Assembly: GCA_035946955.1 (NCBI GenBank)
Contig: DASYYE010000115.1
Location: forward strand, 1 to 33,501
DNA: 33,501 nucleotides
Source of the DNA: DASYYE01 sp035946955
GTDB taxonomy: Bacteria > Actinomycetota > Actinomycetes > Streptosporangiales > Streptosporangiaceae
Reading direction: 5' to 3'
Program-made: the position numbers and the translations under genes
The notes under the pieces: generated by a model
Database searches by the model: none
What the model was told of the DNA's origin: nothing
Seen by the model: only the letters and a program-made list of their open reading frames with translations
In this document: piece after piece, positions 23,119 through 32,584 of the stretch
Layout of the letters: every line of letters starts with the position of its first letter
Numbering within the stretch: the first letter of the stretch is position 1

Positions 23119-26055
23119 TCAGCCGCAGCGAGCGGCCTCGCGGGCGATGCCGCTGCGCGAGTGGACACCGAGCTTGGCCAGGATGTGCGAGACGTGGGTC
23201 TGCACGGTGCTGCGGGCCAGGAACAGTTCCTCGGCGATGCGCGGGTTCGAATACCCGCGCCCGACGAGCAGCGCGACCTTGACCTCTGTAGCGGTCAGGG
23301 CCTGCCAGCCGGACGCCGGGCGGAGGCGCCTGCGGCCGGTGCGGCCACGGTGGATGCCATAGGGGCGCAAGCGGCTGGTGGCCCGGCGGATGTCCCACTC
23401 GGCACCGAGCCGGCCGTAGATGTCGAAGGCCTCCCCGGCCGCAGCCCGCGCGCGTGTGGCGTGGCCCTGCTGCGCGAGCACGACCGCGGCGTCTTCCAGG
23501 GCAGCGGCGCTCTCCGGAACCCGGCCGACCGCACGGTGATAGCCAGCGACAGCAAGCAGCGGCCTGGGGTCTGCCTCGACCAGCCCACGGCAGCGCTGCA
23601 CCGCCGCCCGCTCAGGAACCGACACCGATCCGTTGAGGTCGGCGGCGCACGCATCGGCCGCAGCGTCCGCCAGATCCCGGTCACCCGCCGCGAGAGCCAG
23701 CCGTACCAGGGTGGGCAGCCACCGGTAACGGTCCAAGTTGCCGGTGCTGTCGCTTCCTTCCAGCAGCGGTCTCAGCTCAGCCAGTGCCAGCTCGAGATCG
23801 CCTGAGCGCTCGGCCATCATCGCCCTTGCCACCCACATCTGGCTCGCACTCTCCAGGGCTTCCCCCACGAGAATCGGCTGATCCCGCACTGTCAGCAGGT
23901 GCCTGGCCGCCTCTTCCCCCTGGTCCCTGTGAGCCGCGATCTGCGCAGCGATACCGTGGATACGCAGGGATAGCAGCGTGTCGGCCGCCGCCTCCACGAT
24001 GGACTCGAGCTCGGCCAGCGCGTCATCCCACCGGCCTAGCTGGTACATGTGGTCGGCGGCGGAGGCCTGGAACTTCGCTATGCGGTAGGTCGAGACGCCC
24101 AGCCGCTGGGCCGCCGTCCTGAACTCCGCGATGGCAGTCTCCGCCTCGGCCAGCCGGTCCAGCCGGGCGAGCGCGGCGAACCTGTTCTTCATCATCATCA
24201 GCCGCAGGTCAGCCGCTGAGGGCAGACCGTCGACCGCGGACAGCCCTGCCTCGATCCGCTCGATCAAGCTGTCGTTCTCGTGGCGCTGCGCGCACGCCGT
24301 CGAAAGCACATGCTGCGCATAGCCGATCGCCAGCGCGTCACCCACCCGCTCAGCGTCGGCCAGTGCCTGGCAGGCGGCGGCCTCGGTCTCATCGGCGCGG
24401 CCGATGGTACTCAGGACCACCGCTCGCAGCACCGCCAGCCGGATCGCCCATACCTCACTCAGCGGCCGCTCCCGGCACGTCAGGGAGATGGCCTCGAGCG
24501 CCTCGTCATACTGGCGGGTGCGGATCAGGGCGTAGCCAAGCACCCAGCCCATCTCGCCCGCCCGGTCGCTGTCTGCCGTGCTGGCGAGCACGCGGCGCGC
24601 TGACCGCTCCGCCTGGTCATAATGGCTTACCTGAAATGCCGCGGTGGCCAGATGGCTGTCGAGGACATTCCGCAAGCGGTCTTCGGCAGGCGCCTGCTCA
24701 ACCGCGCGACTCAGCACCTCGGCCGCGATCTGCGGGGCGCGGCCCACCAGCGCACGGCCATGATCGGCCAGCCAGCCCAGCATCCAGGCGTCGGCCTCAG
24801 TGACGCTCAGCAACTGCTGAGCCACCCGCTCCACCGGTGCACCAGCCATCGCCAGCGACATCGCGATCTCGCGGTGCAGTGCCTGCCGCACCGCCTTCGG
24901 TACCTGTTCGTACAGCGCCTGGCGGATCAGTTCGTGCCGGAACCGCATCCGGGTTCCCGCGCCCTCCACCACTCTGGCGGCGACCGCTTCCGCAAGCACG
25001 CCGTCCATGAGCGCACCCGCACTCTGGCCTGCGGTCAGTGCCAGGTCGGTCACTGAGAACTCCCTGCCGAGAAGTGCCGCACTACGAAGCACCGACCGCG
25101 CGTCCTGCGACAGGAAACCCAGCCGACCTTCTATCGCCGCCGGCAGCGAGCCCGACACGGCCAGATCGGGCTGGGCGATCTCCGCCAGCCCGCCCTCGAC
25201 GCTGACCGCTCCGTCCCGCAGCAGTGCGTCCACCAGTTCCCTGATATACAGCGGATTGCCGCTCCCACTCTCCGCCCAGCGCGCGAGTTTAGGCCCGGCC
25301 GGGGCGCCGACCAGCCCCGCCACCAGTTCGGCCACTTCGCCAGGTGGCAGCGGCCCCAGCGAGACCACCGCAGTGTCGCGCGCCCGCATGTCTCGCCGCA
25401 GGCGGGCGACCTCTTCCCGCTGCGGTACCGGCCGCAGAGCGCCTACCAGCAGTAACGGCACCTGTTCCACTGCACGCACGAACCGGTACCACAGCAGGAG
25501 GCTGGCGTCATCGGCCCATTGCAGGTCATCGAGCACCATCAGCACAGGCGATGCGGCGCACAGGACATCCACCAGAGCCAGCAGCCGTTCGGTCATCGCC
25601 GCCACCGGGTCGCCGCGGCTACCAGGGACGCCACCAGCCTCCACGAACCCTCCGCGCAGCAGGTCCGCAACCGCCACACGGTCCGGGTCGGCTGACATCT
25701 GATGCACCCCAAGGCAGTCAAACATCACCTGCAGGGGGAGCCGCTGGCTCAGCTCGTCGCATGATGCCCAGCAGACCTCGCACCCGAAGTCACGCGCATC
25801 GGCCAGGGCCACCGCGAGCAGGGCTGACTTCCCGATCCCCGGTTCGCCTTCCACCAGCAGGGAGCCGCCGCGACCCGCCGCCAACTCGCGAACCCGCTCT
25901 CGCAGCGCCGCGACCTCCTGCTGCCGATTCACGAAGAGGCCATGGGAGGGCGCCCTATACAGGAGGGCGCCCGGCAACCGGCCCTGCCTACCCGCCTCCT
26001 CCGCCGGAGAAACCCCGGCGCTGCCATCGTTTTCTTCGATTCGTCGCGGGCTCAA
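23119..26055 (-). CDS. LAL-family LuxR transcriptional regulator 1 (978 aa)
   Basis: Large ATP-binding LuxR-type regulator, commonly a pathway activator in actinomycete gene clusters. TTG at 26055 is the longest start; the ribosome binding site is weak, so the start is uncertain. The N-terminal ATPase has Walker A VEGEPGIGKSALL and Walker B LMVLDDLQWADDASL. A long helical, TPR-like middle follows, and a C-terminal LuxR HTH (LTATEVKVALLVGRGYSNPR, then STVQTHVSHILAKLGVHSR). Size is normal for the family. It lies beside the precursor cassettes and ends at a hairpin just before promoter copy 4, making it a good candidate for binding the six-fold element. Confidence 0.93.
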   Translation of the reverse strand: MSPRRIEENDGSAGVSPAEEAGRQGRLPGALLYRAPSHGLFVNRQQEVAALRERVRELAAGRGGSLLVEGEPGIGKSALLAVALADARDFGCEVCWASCDELSQRLPLQVMFDCLGVHQMSADPDRVAVADLLRGGFVEAGGVPGSRGDPVAAMTERLLALVDVLCAASPVLMVLDDLQWADDASLLLWYRFVRAVEQVPLLLVGALRPVPQREEVARLRRDMRARDTAVVSLGPLPPGEVAELVAGLVGAPAGPKLARWAESGSGNPLYIRELVDALLRDGAVSVEGGLAEIAQPDLAVSGSLPAAIEGRLGFLSQDARSVLRSAALLGREFSVTDLALTAGQSAGALMDGVLAEAVAARVVEGAGTRMRFRHELIRQALYEQVPKAVRQALHREIAMSLAMAGAPVERVAQQLLSVTEADAWMLGWLADHGRALVGRAPQIAAEVLSRAVEQAPAEDRLRNVLDSHLATAAFQVSHYDQAERSARRVLASTADSDRAGEMGWVLGYALIRTRQYDEALEAISLTCRERPLSEVWAIRLAVLRAVVLSTIGRADETEAAACQALADAERVGDALAIGYAQHVLSTACAQRHENDSLIERIEAGLSAVDGLPSAADLRLMMMKNRFAALARLDRLAEAETAIAEFRTAAQRLGVSTYRIAKFQASAADHMYQLGRWDDALAELESIVEAAADTLLSLRIHGIAAQIAAHRDQGEEAARHLLTVRDQPILVGEALESASQMWVARAMMAERSGDLELALAELRPLLEGSDSTGNLDRYRWLPTLVRLALAAGDRDLADAAADACAADLNGSVSVPERAAVQRCRGLVEADPRPLLAVAGYHRAVGRVPESAAALEDAAVVLAQQGHATRARAAAGEAFDIYGRLGAEWDIRRATSRLRPYGIHRGRTGRRRLRPASGWQALTATEVKVALLVGRGYSNPRIAEELFLARSTVQTHVSHILAKLGVHSRSGIAREAARCG

Positions 26056-26281
26056 TCCGCCACCCCCCTACATCACGGCCAGATCACGGGCTCTGCCCTG
26101 ATGGCCAGATGTGCACTCACTTATGCGCCAGATTGCGATGCTTGAGCCGTATCCCCATTATGCGTCAGATTGCGACGCTTGGCCCATACCCCCATCATCG
26201 CCGCGACGCAAACAGTGACCGTCTAGTGGCCTTTCCCCTGGCCACGGCGGCACCTACGATCTTTAACTGCGAGGGTTACGT
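26056..26281. other. Region upstream of LAL regulator 1 with a 37-bp tandem repeat
   Basis: An imperfect 37-bp direct repeat (26123-26159 and 26160-26196, each starting ATGCG-CAGATTGCGA) lies 70-140 bp upstream of the regulator start. GGCCAGAT also recurs nearby at 26078 and 26103. These could be operator sites of the regulator. No gene is evident. Confidence 0.5.
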
Positions 26282-26411
26282 GTTCAAGGGACGCACCTGG
26301 GGCCGTCGCGGCCACACTCCCGTGGTCACGGTGACAGGTGGGCACAATAAGCGCGTTTCGCTGGCCACGCTGATCGCCGTCAAGCCCGGGTTCCGCCCCA
26401 GGCTCATCTAG
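26282..26411 (+). pseudogene. IS630-family transposase fragment
   Basis: A plus-strand frame reads KGRTWGRRGHTPVV, TGGHNKRVSLATLIAVKPG and FRPRLI before TAG at 26409. This matches the central segment of IS630 transposases, where the stop sits in place of a normally conserved Tyr. Only about 43 codons remain, without catalytic context, so it is a dead scrap between the two regulators. The family is from memory of the RTWGRRG...VS...KPG...RLI pattern. Confidence 0.7.
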
Positions 26412-26424
26412 CCGTGCGAGGTCA

Positions 26425-29400
26425 CTACCCGGCAGCTTCCGGCTCGTTGCCGGCTGGGCATAGCAGGGCCGCGAGTTGTGCCCGGCCCGAGATGCCGAGT
26501 TTCCGGAACGCGCTGGTGAGGTGATTCTCCACTGTCCGTTGGGTGATGAAAAGACCCCGCGCGATCTCGCGGTTCTTCAGCCCGTCAGCAGCCAGCCGGG
26601 CGACCCGCCGCTCGCTTTCCGTCAGGGCGGCCACGCCCATTCCCGATGCGGCCCGCCTGCGCCCACCGTGGCGGATCAGCAGGGTCCGGGCCTGCTCGGC
26701 GAGAGGCGCTGCCCCGCAGGCCGTGGCGACGTCCATCCCGCGAGACAGCCAGTCCCTGGCCAGCCTGTCGTGTCCCAGGCGGCCGCGCGCCGATCCGGCA
26801 GCGACCAGGGCGCGTGCCAGCTCGAGCCGTGCGGTTGTCCGTTCGAGCAGGCGGACGGACTCCTCGACCTTCCGAACCCCGGCGGTTTCCCAGGGCAGGC
26901 TTCCCACGCACCGCAACCCCACCGCGACCGCGCGCGCCATACCCGTTCGCCTGGCGAGCCGCAACTCCTCCTCCACCAGCCGCCTGGCCTGGCCGGCATC
27001 ACCCAGAGCGAGGAACGCCTCCGCGGCATCCGGCCGCCAGCTCAGCAGGGCCGGGCTGTCGCGCTGCCACCTCCGCAGGCCTTCCTCACAGGCGAGGAAC
27101 TCTGCCACGGCACGTTCCGGCCGCCCGAGCGACAGCATCAGCCGACCGCGGGCCGCGGACAGGTGACTCTCATAGCGTGTGCTGAGTGGCTGGCCTGCCA
27201 GCGGCCGGGTAGCCAGCTCCGTGGCCTCCTCCAGTCTTCCCAGCTCGACGAGAGCGCGCACCGTGGTGGCGACCGGAAGGGCAGCGAAGCTCTTCCAGCA
27301 GTGGATCGGGAGCAAGTCGAGGGTACGACGGCCATGATCGACAGCCGCGGCCAGGTCGCCTCTGCACAGGGCGACCTCGGCCATTCCGAAGGAGGCCACG
27401 GCCTGGCTCGCCGCCGCGCCATCGCCCGGCACCTCCGCACGGATCGCGCGGCACCAGCTGTCCGCCTCATCACCGTAACCAGCCCAGATCAGGGCAACCG
27501 CGGCGGTGCTGATGGCCAGTCCCGTCCGGTCGCCGGGAAGGGGGCCGGCCAGTGCCCGGCGGGCGCTGATGGCCACATCCCGCAGGTCGTGCCCGGCCTC
27601 GGCGGCCAACAATGCCTCGAAGGCGTGCAGGCAGCGGTTCCCGATGCTGTGAGGCTCGGCAGAGCCCATGTGAGAGCGGAAGACCTCGAGCTCCGTGGCC
27701 AGCTCCGCCGGATCCTCGGCCCGGTCCCTGATCTCCAGCAGGAGCTGGACACGCAGCCGCAAGGCGGCGTGGGCCTGGTCAGGCACACCCGGATCGGCCG
27801 CATCGATCTCGGCCTTGAGCAGTTCTCGCGCATCGGCCGGTCTGCCTTCCGCAGTCAGCGCGTCCGCCAGTGTCGCCGCCGCCGCCATCCGCTCGTCCCC
27901 ACTGCCGAGAAGCGTCAGTGCCTCGGTGAGGTGGCCGATACACATGGCATGGCTGAGCTGGAACTCAGCCATGCCGAGTTCCGCGAGCATGGCGCCCATG
28001 GGCGGGTCTGGCACCCGCTCCGCGAGCGCCCGCTCGAAGCAGTCGGCCGCTGTGTGCGCCGCGCCTCGCCGCAGCGCGCGCCGCCCAGCGGCACGTAGCA
28101 CACCAACAGCCCATGTGCTGCGGCCGGCGACGGTCGCGAGCAGGTGCGAGGCCACCTCCTCCTCATTCGCGCGCTTGCTGTGCAGCATCCGTGCAGCGCT
28201 CGCGTGCAGCATGGATAGCCGATCGGGTGCCGCGGCGGTCAGCACCGCGCGCTGGATCCACGGATGGCAGAACCGGGCTGGCTGGCCCGGCTGGACCATG
28301 CCGATGTCGGTGAGCTGGGTGATGATGCGGCCGGCGGCGGACTCGTCCAGGCCGACAAGCGCCGAGAGGTCGGGCACGCTCGCCGGGCCAGCCGCTGCCA
28401 GCGCTTCCAGGCAGAGCCGGGTCTCTTGGGGCTGCCTGGACAGTATCCGTGAGACCGCGCGGTCGAACTCACCAAGGCCGCTTGGCCCGGGATCGGCTGC
28501 CGCGTACTCCGCCGGCGAGGTCCCCCGCCATTCCAGATCCCGGAGCAGCGCTCTGAGCAGGAGCGGATTGCCCCCAGTTGCCGCCTGGCAGGTGGCGAGG
28601 AACTGCGGTGGCGGCGTAGCGCCGAGCATCTCCGCCGCGAGGAGGCTGACGCTCTCCGTGCTGAGCGGGCGGGGGTGCGCGTGCACGCAGCCGTGCGCCG
28701 AGCTGATCTCGGTAACAGGGGAGGGGCCACCGGTCAGCTCCGCTGGGTTCAGTGCGAGCGCCACGGCCACCGACTCACCACTCAGCCGACGGCACAGGTA
28801 CGACAGCCAGCTCACCGACGCCTCGTCTGCCCAGTGCACGTCATCGACCGCTACGAGGACCGGCTGCTCGCGGGCCATGTTGAGCACCAGCCGGCAGCAG
28901 GCGTGGGTGACCTGGGCACGGAATAGCTGGTCGGCAACCGGGCCGACCGACACGGTGAGCACCCCGTTGGCGAGCACGGACGGCCCCTCCAGCCAGGCAG
29001 AACGCTGCTCGTCCGAGGCTCTGTGCAGCGCCGACTCGACGAGCTGACGGGCGACGCCGAAGCCGAAGTCCCGTTCGGTCGGCCCGCAGCGCGCGCTGAG
29101 GATGCGGAAGCCGCGGCCCCTCGCCGCGGCGGACAGTTCTTGTAGCAGCGTCGTCTTGCCGATGCCGACGGGCCCCTCGATGAGCCCGATTCCGCAGGAG
29201 TCGCCTCCGGTGCGGTCGAGGACACCGCACAGCGCCCGCATCTCCTGCCCGCGGTCCAGCACCGACGACCGACGTGGCTGCGGCACTGGCCCCCCTCGGG
29301 GGGCCGGGCCGAAATCCCCGGCTGGCCGACCGCCGTCAGGCCGAGCGCTCCGTCTGCGGTCGTCGATGATGTCCGTGCCGACCATCCCATATGTCAGCAT
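26425..29400 (-). CDS. LAL-family LuxR transcriptional regulator 2 (991 aa)
   Basis: Second large ATP-dependent LuxR regulator, not a simple copy of the first. ATG at 29400 (MLTYGMVG). Walker A is IEGPVGIGKTTLL and Walker B LVAVDDVHWADEASV; a long helical middle follows. The C-terminal HTH includes LTESERRVARLAADGLKNRE, ITQRTVENHLTSAF and RKLGISGRAQL. Full family length. It is transcribed in the same direction as regulator 1 and lies just after the glycosyltransferase gene. Pairs of LAL regulators are common in actinomycete clusters; which of the two recognises the promoter element is not determinable here. Confidence 0.93.
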   Translation of the reverse strand: MLTYGMVGTDIIDDRRRSARPDGGRPAGDFGPAPRGGPVPQPRRSSVLDRGQEMRALCGVLDRTGGDSCGIGLIEGPVGIGKTTLLQELSAAARGRGFRILSARCGPTERDFGFGVARQLVESALHRASDEQRSAWLEGPSVLANGVLTVSVGPVADQLFRAQVTHACCRLVLNMAREQPVLVAVDDVHWADEASVSWLSYLCRRLSGESVAVALALNPAELTGGPSPVTEISSAHGCVHAHPRPLSTESVSLLAAEMLGATPPPQFLATCQAATGGNPLLLRALLRDLEWRGTSPAEYAAADPGPSGLGEFDRAVSRILSRQPQETRLCLEALAAAGPASVPDLSALVGLDESAAGRIITQLTDIGMVQPGQPARFCHPWIQRAVLTAAAPDRLSMLHASAARMLHSKRANEEEVASHLLATVAGRSTWAVGVLRAAGRRALRRGAAHTAADCFERALAERVPDPPMGAMLAELGMAEFQLSHAMCIGHLTEALTLLGSGDERMAAAATLADALTAEGRPADARELLKAEIDAADPGVPDQAHAALRLRVQLLLEIRDRAEDPAELATELEVFRSHMGSAEPHSIGNRCLHAFEALLAAEAGHDLRDVAISARRALAGPLPGDRTGLAISTAAVALIWAGYGDEADSWCRAIRAEVPGDGAAASQAVASFGMAEVALCRGDLAAAVDHGRRTLDLLPIHCWKSFAALPVATTVRALVELGRLEEATELATRPLAGQPLSTRYESHLSAARGRLMLSLGRPERAVAEFLACEEGLRRWQRDSPALLSWRPDAAEAFLALGDAGQARRLVEEELRLARRTGMARAVAVGLRCVGSLPWETAGVRKVEESVRLLERTTARLELARALVAAGSARGRLGHDRLARDWLSRGMDVATACGAAPLAEQARTLLIRHGGRRRAASGMGVAALTESERRVARLAADGLKNREIARGLFITQRTVENHLTSAFRKLGISGRAQLAALLCPAGNEPEAAG

Positions 29401-29803
29401 TGTGGCCTGCCCCTATGAAGATCATTTAACTACGCTCTCCCGCCCTGCATACCAGTTAAATAGCACGCAGTCTGCCCGCGCTGCCGCGGCGAAACCATCC
29501 ACCATTTCAATGAGCTTGGAGGGTCACCATGGCCCTTTCGCATGCGCGCGTGGAGCGTGGACAGCACAGCAGGGGCCTCCGCCAGCGAACGCGACAGCGC
29601 AGAGCGAGCCCGGCCGGGCAGCCGGGCTGACACCACCCACAAAGATCAAGTACTGGCCGATGCCCGCACCTACTTCACTTAATGTCATTGGGCCAATGCT
29701 CCCCACTGTCGTGCACGGTGTACGAATGGCTGGGAGTATTAGTTGGGCTGTTATGACTTGAATCACCTGGCAAGACCGCGGGAAGCGGATCACTCGGTAA
29801 TTC
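29401..29803. other. Intergenic region, lower GC, with possible tiny ORFs
   Basis: This 400-bp gap has noticeably lower GC than its surroundings at about 29395-29480 and 29640-29770. On the plus strand a 33-codon ORF (29529-29630, MALSHARVERGQHSRG) lies behind an excellent GGAGGG site, but its Arg-rich product is unknown. On the minus strand a frame from a GTG at 29766 to 29524 encodes a hydrophobic start (VITAQLILPAI). I do not call either as a firm gene. The element and leader motifs of the cluster are absent. Confidence 0.35.
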
Positions 29804-30922
29804 TCAGCAGCTCGCGTGCACCTCGGCGCCCGCGTTGCGCGCCCCTCGTCCCAGCGAGCGCATATGAACGGCGATGTTCTCGGCTTTGACCCGGTAGGAG
29901 TCGGTACCGAGAATTGACGTCAAAGCCTCGCTGATCGTTTCAGGCCGCGGGCGCAGCGTAAGGCTGATTCCCGCTCCGAGGGCACCGATCCGGTCAGCGA
30001 TATAGTACTGATCCCGGCCTTGCGGGAGGCAAAGCAGCGGCTTACCGTACGCGAGTGCCATGCTGGTGATGCCGTGGCCGCCGTGGCATATGACAGCCGA
30101 GGCCGCGGGCATCACAGCCGAGTGCCGTGCCCATTTGGCCACGGTCACATTGGCCGGCGCCCGCAACGCCGAGGGATCTACCGCTGGTCCTGCCGTGACG
30201 AGGGCGCGGACTGGCATCCCCTCCAAGGCATCGATGACACGCTGCAGCGCCTCTTCCTGCGCCATGAAGGTCGTGCTGAACCCGACGAGGACCAGCGGCC
30301 GGGAATCGGGTTCCTCCGCCGACCCGTCCGTGTCTTGCGGGCGGTCATCGAAGAGCGGGCCCACCTGACGCAGGTTCGGCAGCTCCGCTGGGGCGGGCAC
30401 ATCCAGTATCGGTGAGCTGGTGACGAGGAGGCGGTGGGCACCCTCCCATATCCCAGTCGGCGACCGCACCGGGAGGGCGGCGCGTTGACGGCATTCGTTG
30501 ATGAGGTCCAGCAGGTGCTCACCGATCTGCCCCATCCAGCTCCAGAGCGTGTGGACCAGCACTGTGTAGGGAATCCCGGATTTCTCGGCCACGGCTATGG
30601 CGCTGAACAGGAACGAATCGATAACCAAGGCGTCAGGGTCCTGCCGCGAGATCTCCGCCGCCAGGTCGGCTGCCCACCCGTCACAGAACATGATGCCTTT
30701 GGTCCGGTTCAGTTGGTCAGCCAGCGGGAGCCGCTCGAGCGGGTCGTAGCCAGTGCTGTCGCGGATCGCGCAGTGGGTGATGCCCGCCTCATTGAGACGC
30801 GGCCGCAGGCTGGCCTCCCCAAGACAGAGAACATCGTCGCCGCGGGCCACGAGTTCACGCCCCAGCTCGAGAAACGGCGGAACGTTGCCGCCAGCGTCGA
30901 AAGTCGCCATCAGGACTCGCAC
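29804..30922 (-). CDS. UGT/MGT-type glycosyltransferase (GT1-like, 372 aa)
   Basis: GT-B fold glycosyltransferase resembling the macrolide/UGT group that uses nucleotide sugars on small molecules. The GTG at 30922 (MRVLMATFDAGGNVPPFLEL) lies 8 bases after GAGGAG; the longer GTG at 30928 leaves only 2 bases. The C-terminal donor-binding motif reads HGGHGITSMALAYGKPLLCL, followed by PQGRDQYYIADRI. The N-terminal acceptor half has the usual GGN..PFLELGREL opening. Length is slightly short for the family. No sugar-biosynthesis genes are in the window, so a common cellular donor is likely. Promoter copy 5 lies 55 bp upstream, which ties it to the RiPP regulon. Confidence 0.9.
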   Translation of the reverse strand: MRVLMATFDAGGNVPPFLELGRELVARGDDVLCLGEASLRPRLNEAGITHCAIRDSTGYDPLERLPLADQLNRTKGIMFCDGWAADLAAEISRQDPDALVIDSFLFSAIAVAEKSGIPYTVLVHTLWSWMGQIGEHLLDLINECRQRAALPVRSPTGIWEGAHRLLVTSSPILDVPAPAELPNLRQVGPLFDDRPQDTDGSAEEPDSRPLVLVGFSTTFMAQEEALQRVIDALEGMPVRALVTAGPAVDPSALRAPANVTVAKWARHSAVMPAASAVICHGGHGITSMALAYGKPLLCLPQGRDQYYIADRIGALGAGISLTLRPRPETISEALTSILGTDSYRVKAENIAVHMRSLGRGARNAGAEVHASC

Positions 30923-30976
30923 ACCCACACCTCCTCAGCACGCCATCTGCCGCCGTCCCGCCCCTACGGCCTCGTT

Positions 30977-31042
30977 CTTGACCAGAAGTAAAGCGCGATA
31001 TCGAGGACGGGTCAGTCAGCCGCCTCGCCAGATGGAACACAA
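30977..31042 (-). promoter_or_regulatory. Cluster promoter element, copy 5 (glycosyltransferase)
   Basis: Minus-strand match in the second sub-type: GTGTTCCATCTGGCGAG, GCGGCTGACTGACCC, a shorter spacer ending TATCGCGC, then TTTACTTCTGGTCAAGA. It and copy 6 share extra flanking sequence on both sides (for example GTGCTGT before it and CGAGGCCGTA after it). Confidence 0.7.
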
Positions 31043-31180
31043 CAGCACAAAACCGCAATCCAGGCCCCAAACCCGGTGCCCAGGGGATGTGCCAGTGGGT
31101 ATAGGCGCCTCCTGCAGCGGCCAGCGCGGTAACGGCTCTCCTGGAACGCCAGCCCCCCGCACAACCATCCTGCCCGGCGG

Positions 31181-32449
31181 CTATGGATGCCCTGCGGGCG
31201 TGGCCGCGCGGTGCCTGACTTTGCCGGCGACGGCGACCGCCCAGCCGGACGGGTCGCGGAATCCGAGGAACTCGCCCAGCTTGGCCAGCTCGTCGTATGG
31301 CCTGTCTTGCAGGTCCTCATACCGTATGCGGTGCACGTGCTTTGGCTTCTTGGTGGCCAGTGCCCGCTCCGCCGTGCGCATCGCCTCCACGCATGTCGCC
31401 TCATGGTGGCTGATGTTTCCGCCGAATTCCCGCAGTCCCGCCGCGGTCAGTTGATCTGGCATCAGGTGCCGCATGTCCTCCGGCACCTCGGAGATGTCCA
31501 GGGGCTTGCCCAGGCCCAGCCAGCCGCCGTACGGGTCGATACCGCACCGCATGAGGAACTCCCGCGATACCACGTCGAGCTGGGAGGCCGGATGCCGGCT
31601 CATGGACCGCGCCGTGTCCGCTACGTCGCGGGTCAGATAGACGATCCTCGCCTCGGGGAATTCCTCCAGCAATTGCTCTGCCGCGACACTGGACCCGCCG
31701 GAGCGCTCCACCCAGCGCCGCCGGCTGGCCAGTTGCGTCAGCAGGTTGAGCAGCATCCGGTGGTGCGCACCGGTCGGCTGGGCCGGAAACCGCGGCACCT
31801 TTTCCGCCAGCACGCTGAACAGGTGGTCCGGATCCGCCGACACCGACGGCAGCGTCATTGCAAGGATCGTCGGCACCTCGGTCCAGTCGTACCGGCCGTT
31901 CTCGGGGTACCGGAACTCGGCGGGGCGGCCCGCTACTCTCGCCATCAACGGCCCCCTCCGGAACGGGTGGCTCAGTATCGCCCAGTACCAGTCACCGCTG
32001 AGTTCCGTGCGTGGAGCGAGCACCATGAACGGCCGGATGATCAGCGAGAGCTCGGAGACCGACAGTGTCTCGGGTTCCTCGGATATCAGGTCCGACAGCA
32101 GCGTCGAGCCGCACCGGCCAGTGCTGATGATGATGGCGCAGGGGTCGGGGGGCGACGGGTGCGCTCCAGCCGTGTCCAGCACCCCAGCGAGGTATTCGAC
32201 GATTTCACCGACCCGCAGGTCGGTGAATGGGCGATGCTCGCGCTCAGCGTAAAAGCGCACCAGGCTGGCGGCGGCCCCGAACCGGGTCTGGACGCGGCCG
32301 CTCAGGTTGAGCAGGCCGGTGCTCCCCAGTTTGAGGTCCGCCAGGAGCCGCGTCTCCTCAGTGACGTCCTCACCATGCCCCGGGCTGTCCGACAGGCTGC
32401 GGAGTAGCGGGGCGAGACCACCGAGAATGGCGGTCCGGTCGGTACTCAT
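31181..32449 (-). CDS. Sulfotransferase with N-terminal carrier-protein-like domain (422 aa)
   Basis: PAPS-dependent sulfotransferase fused to an acyl/peptidyl-carrier-like domain. ATG at 32449 behind AAAGGAG. Residues about 5-90 look like a carrier protein: TRLLADLKLGSTGLLNL places Ser43 where the phosphopantetheine serine sits (the normal Asp-Ser-Leu is Gly-Ser-Thr), followed by VGEIVEYLAGVL. The sulfotransferase starts near residue 105 with a 5'-phosphosulfate loop IIISTGRCGSTLLSDL, and the 3'-phosphate motif is in IVYLTRDVADTARSM. Promoter copy 6 precedes it, so it is probably a true pathway enzyme. Fusions of carrier and sulfotransferase modules are known from polyketide olefin-forming lines (for example curacin); here no thioesterase follows and no PKS/NRPS is present, so the carrier may be a docking remnant or hold a non-peptide substrate. 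Confidence 0.85.
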   Translation of the reverse strand: MSTDRTAILGGLAPLLRSLSDSPGHGEDVTEETRLLADLKLGSTGLLNLSGRVQTRFGAAASLVRFYAEREHRPFTDLRVGEIVEYLAGVLDTAGAHPSPPDPCAIIISTGRCGSTLLSDLISEEPETLSVSELSLIIRPFMVLAPRTELSGDWYWAILSHPFRRGPLMARVAGRPAEFRYPENGRYDWTEVPTILAMTLPSVSADPDHLFSVLAEKVPRFPAQPTGAHHRMLLNLLTQLASRRRWVERSGGSSVAAEQLLEEFPEARIVYLTRDVADTARSMSRHPASQLDVVSREFLMRCGIDPYGGWLGLGKPLDISEVPEDMRHLMPDQLTAAGLREFGGNISHHEATCVEAMRTAERALATKKPKHVHRIRYEDLQDRPYDELAKLGEFLGFRDPSGWAVAVAGKVRHRAATPAGHP

Positions 32450-32584
32450 CGGTGGCTCCTTTCTGCTGGTCGCGGATTCTGGAGCACGGGTCGGCCGGCT
32501 AGCGGACTGCGATTGTCACTGCCAGCGCCCGGTGGCTAGGGAGCAGCCGGACCAGAGCGGCCAGCACCGCCCGTACGGCCTCGC

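Noticed and set aside
23048..23362. Plus-strand ORFs beginning MEHI/MEHH inside the element
   Set aside because: The ATG is part of the conserved element read backwards; no ribosome binding site and the rest is shadow of the regulator gene.
26425..29400. Long plus-strand ORFs (for example 26476-28098) opposite the regulators
   Set aside because: Typical high-GC shadow frames; no domains, and the minus-strand regulator is unmistakable.
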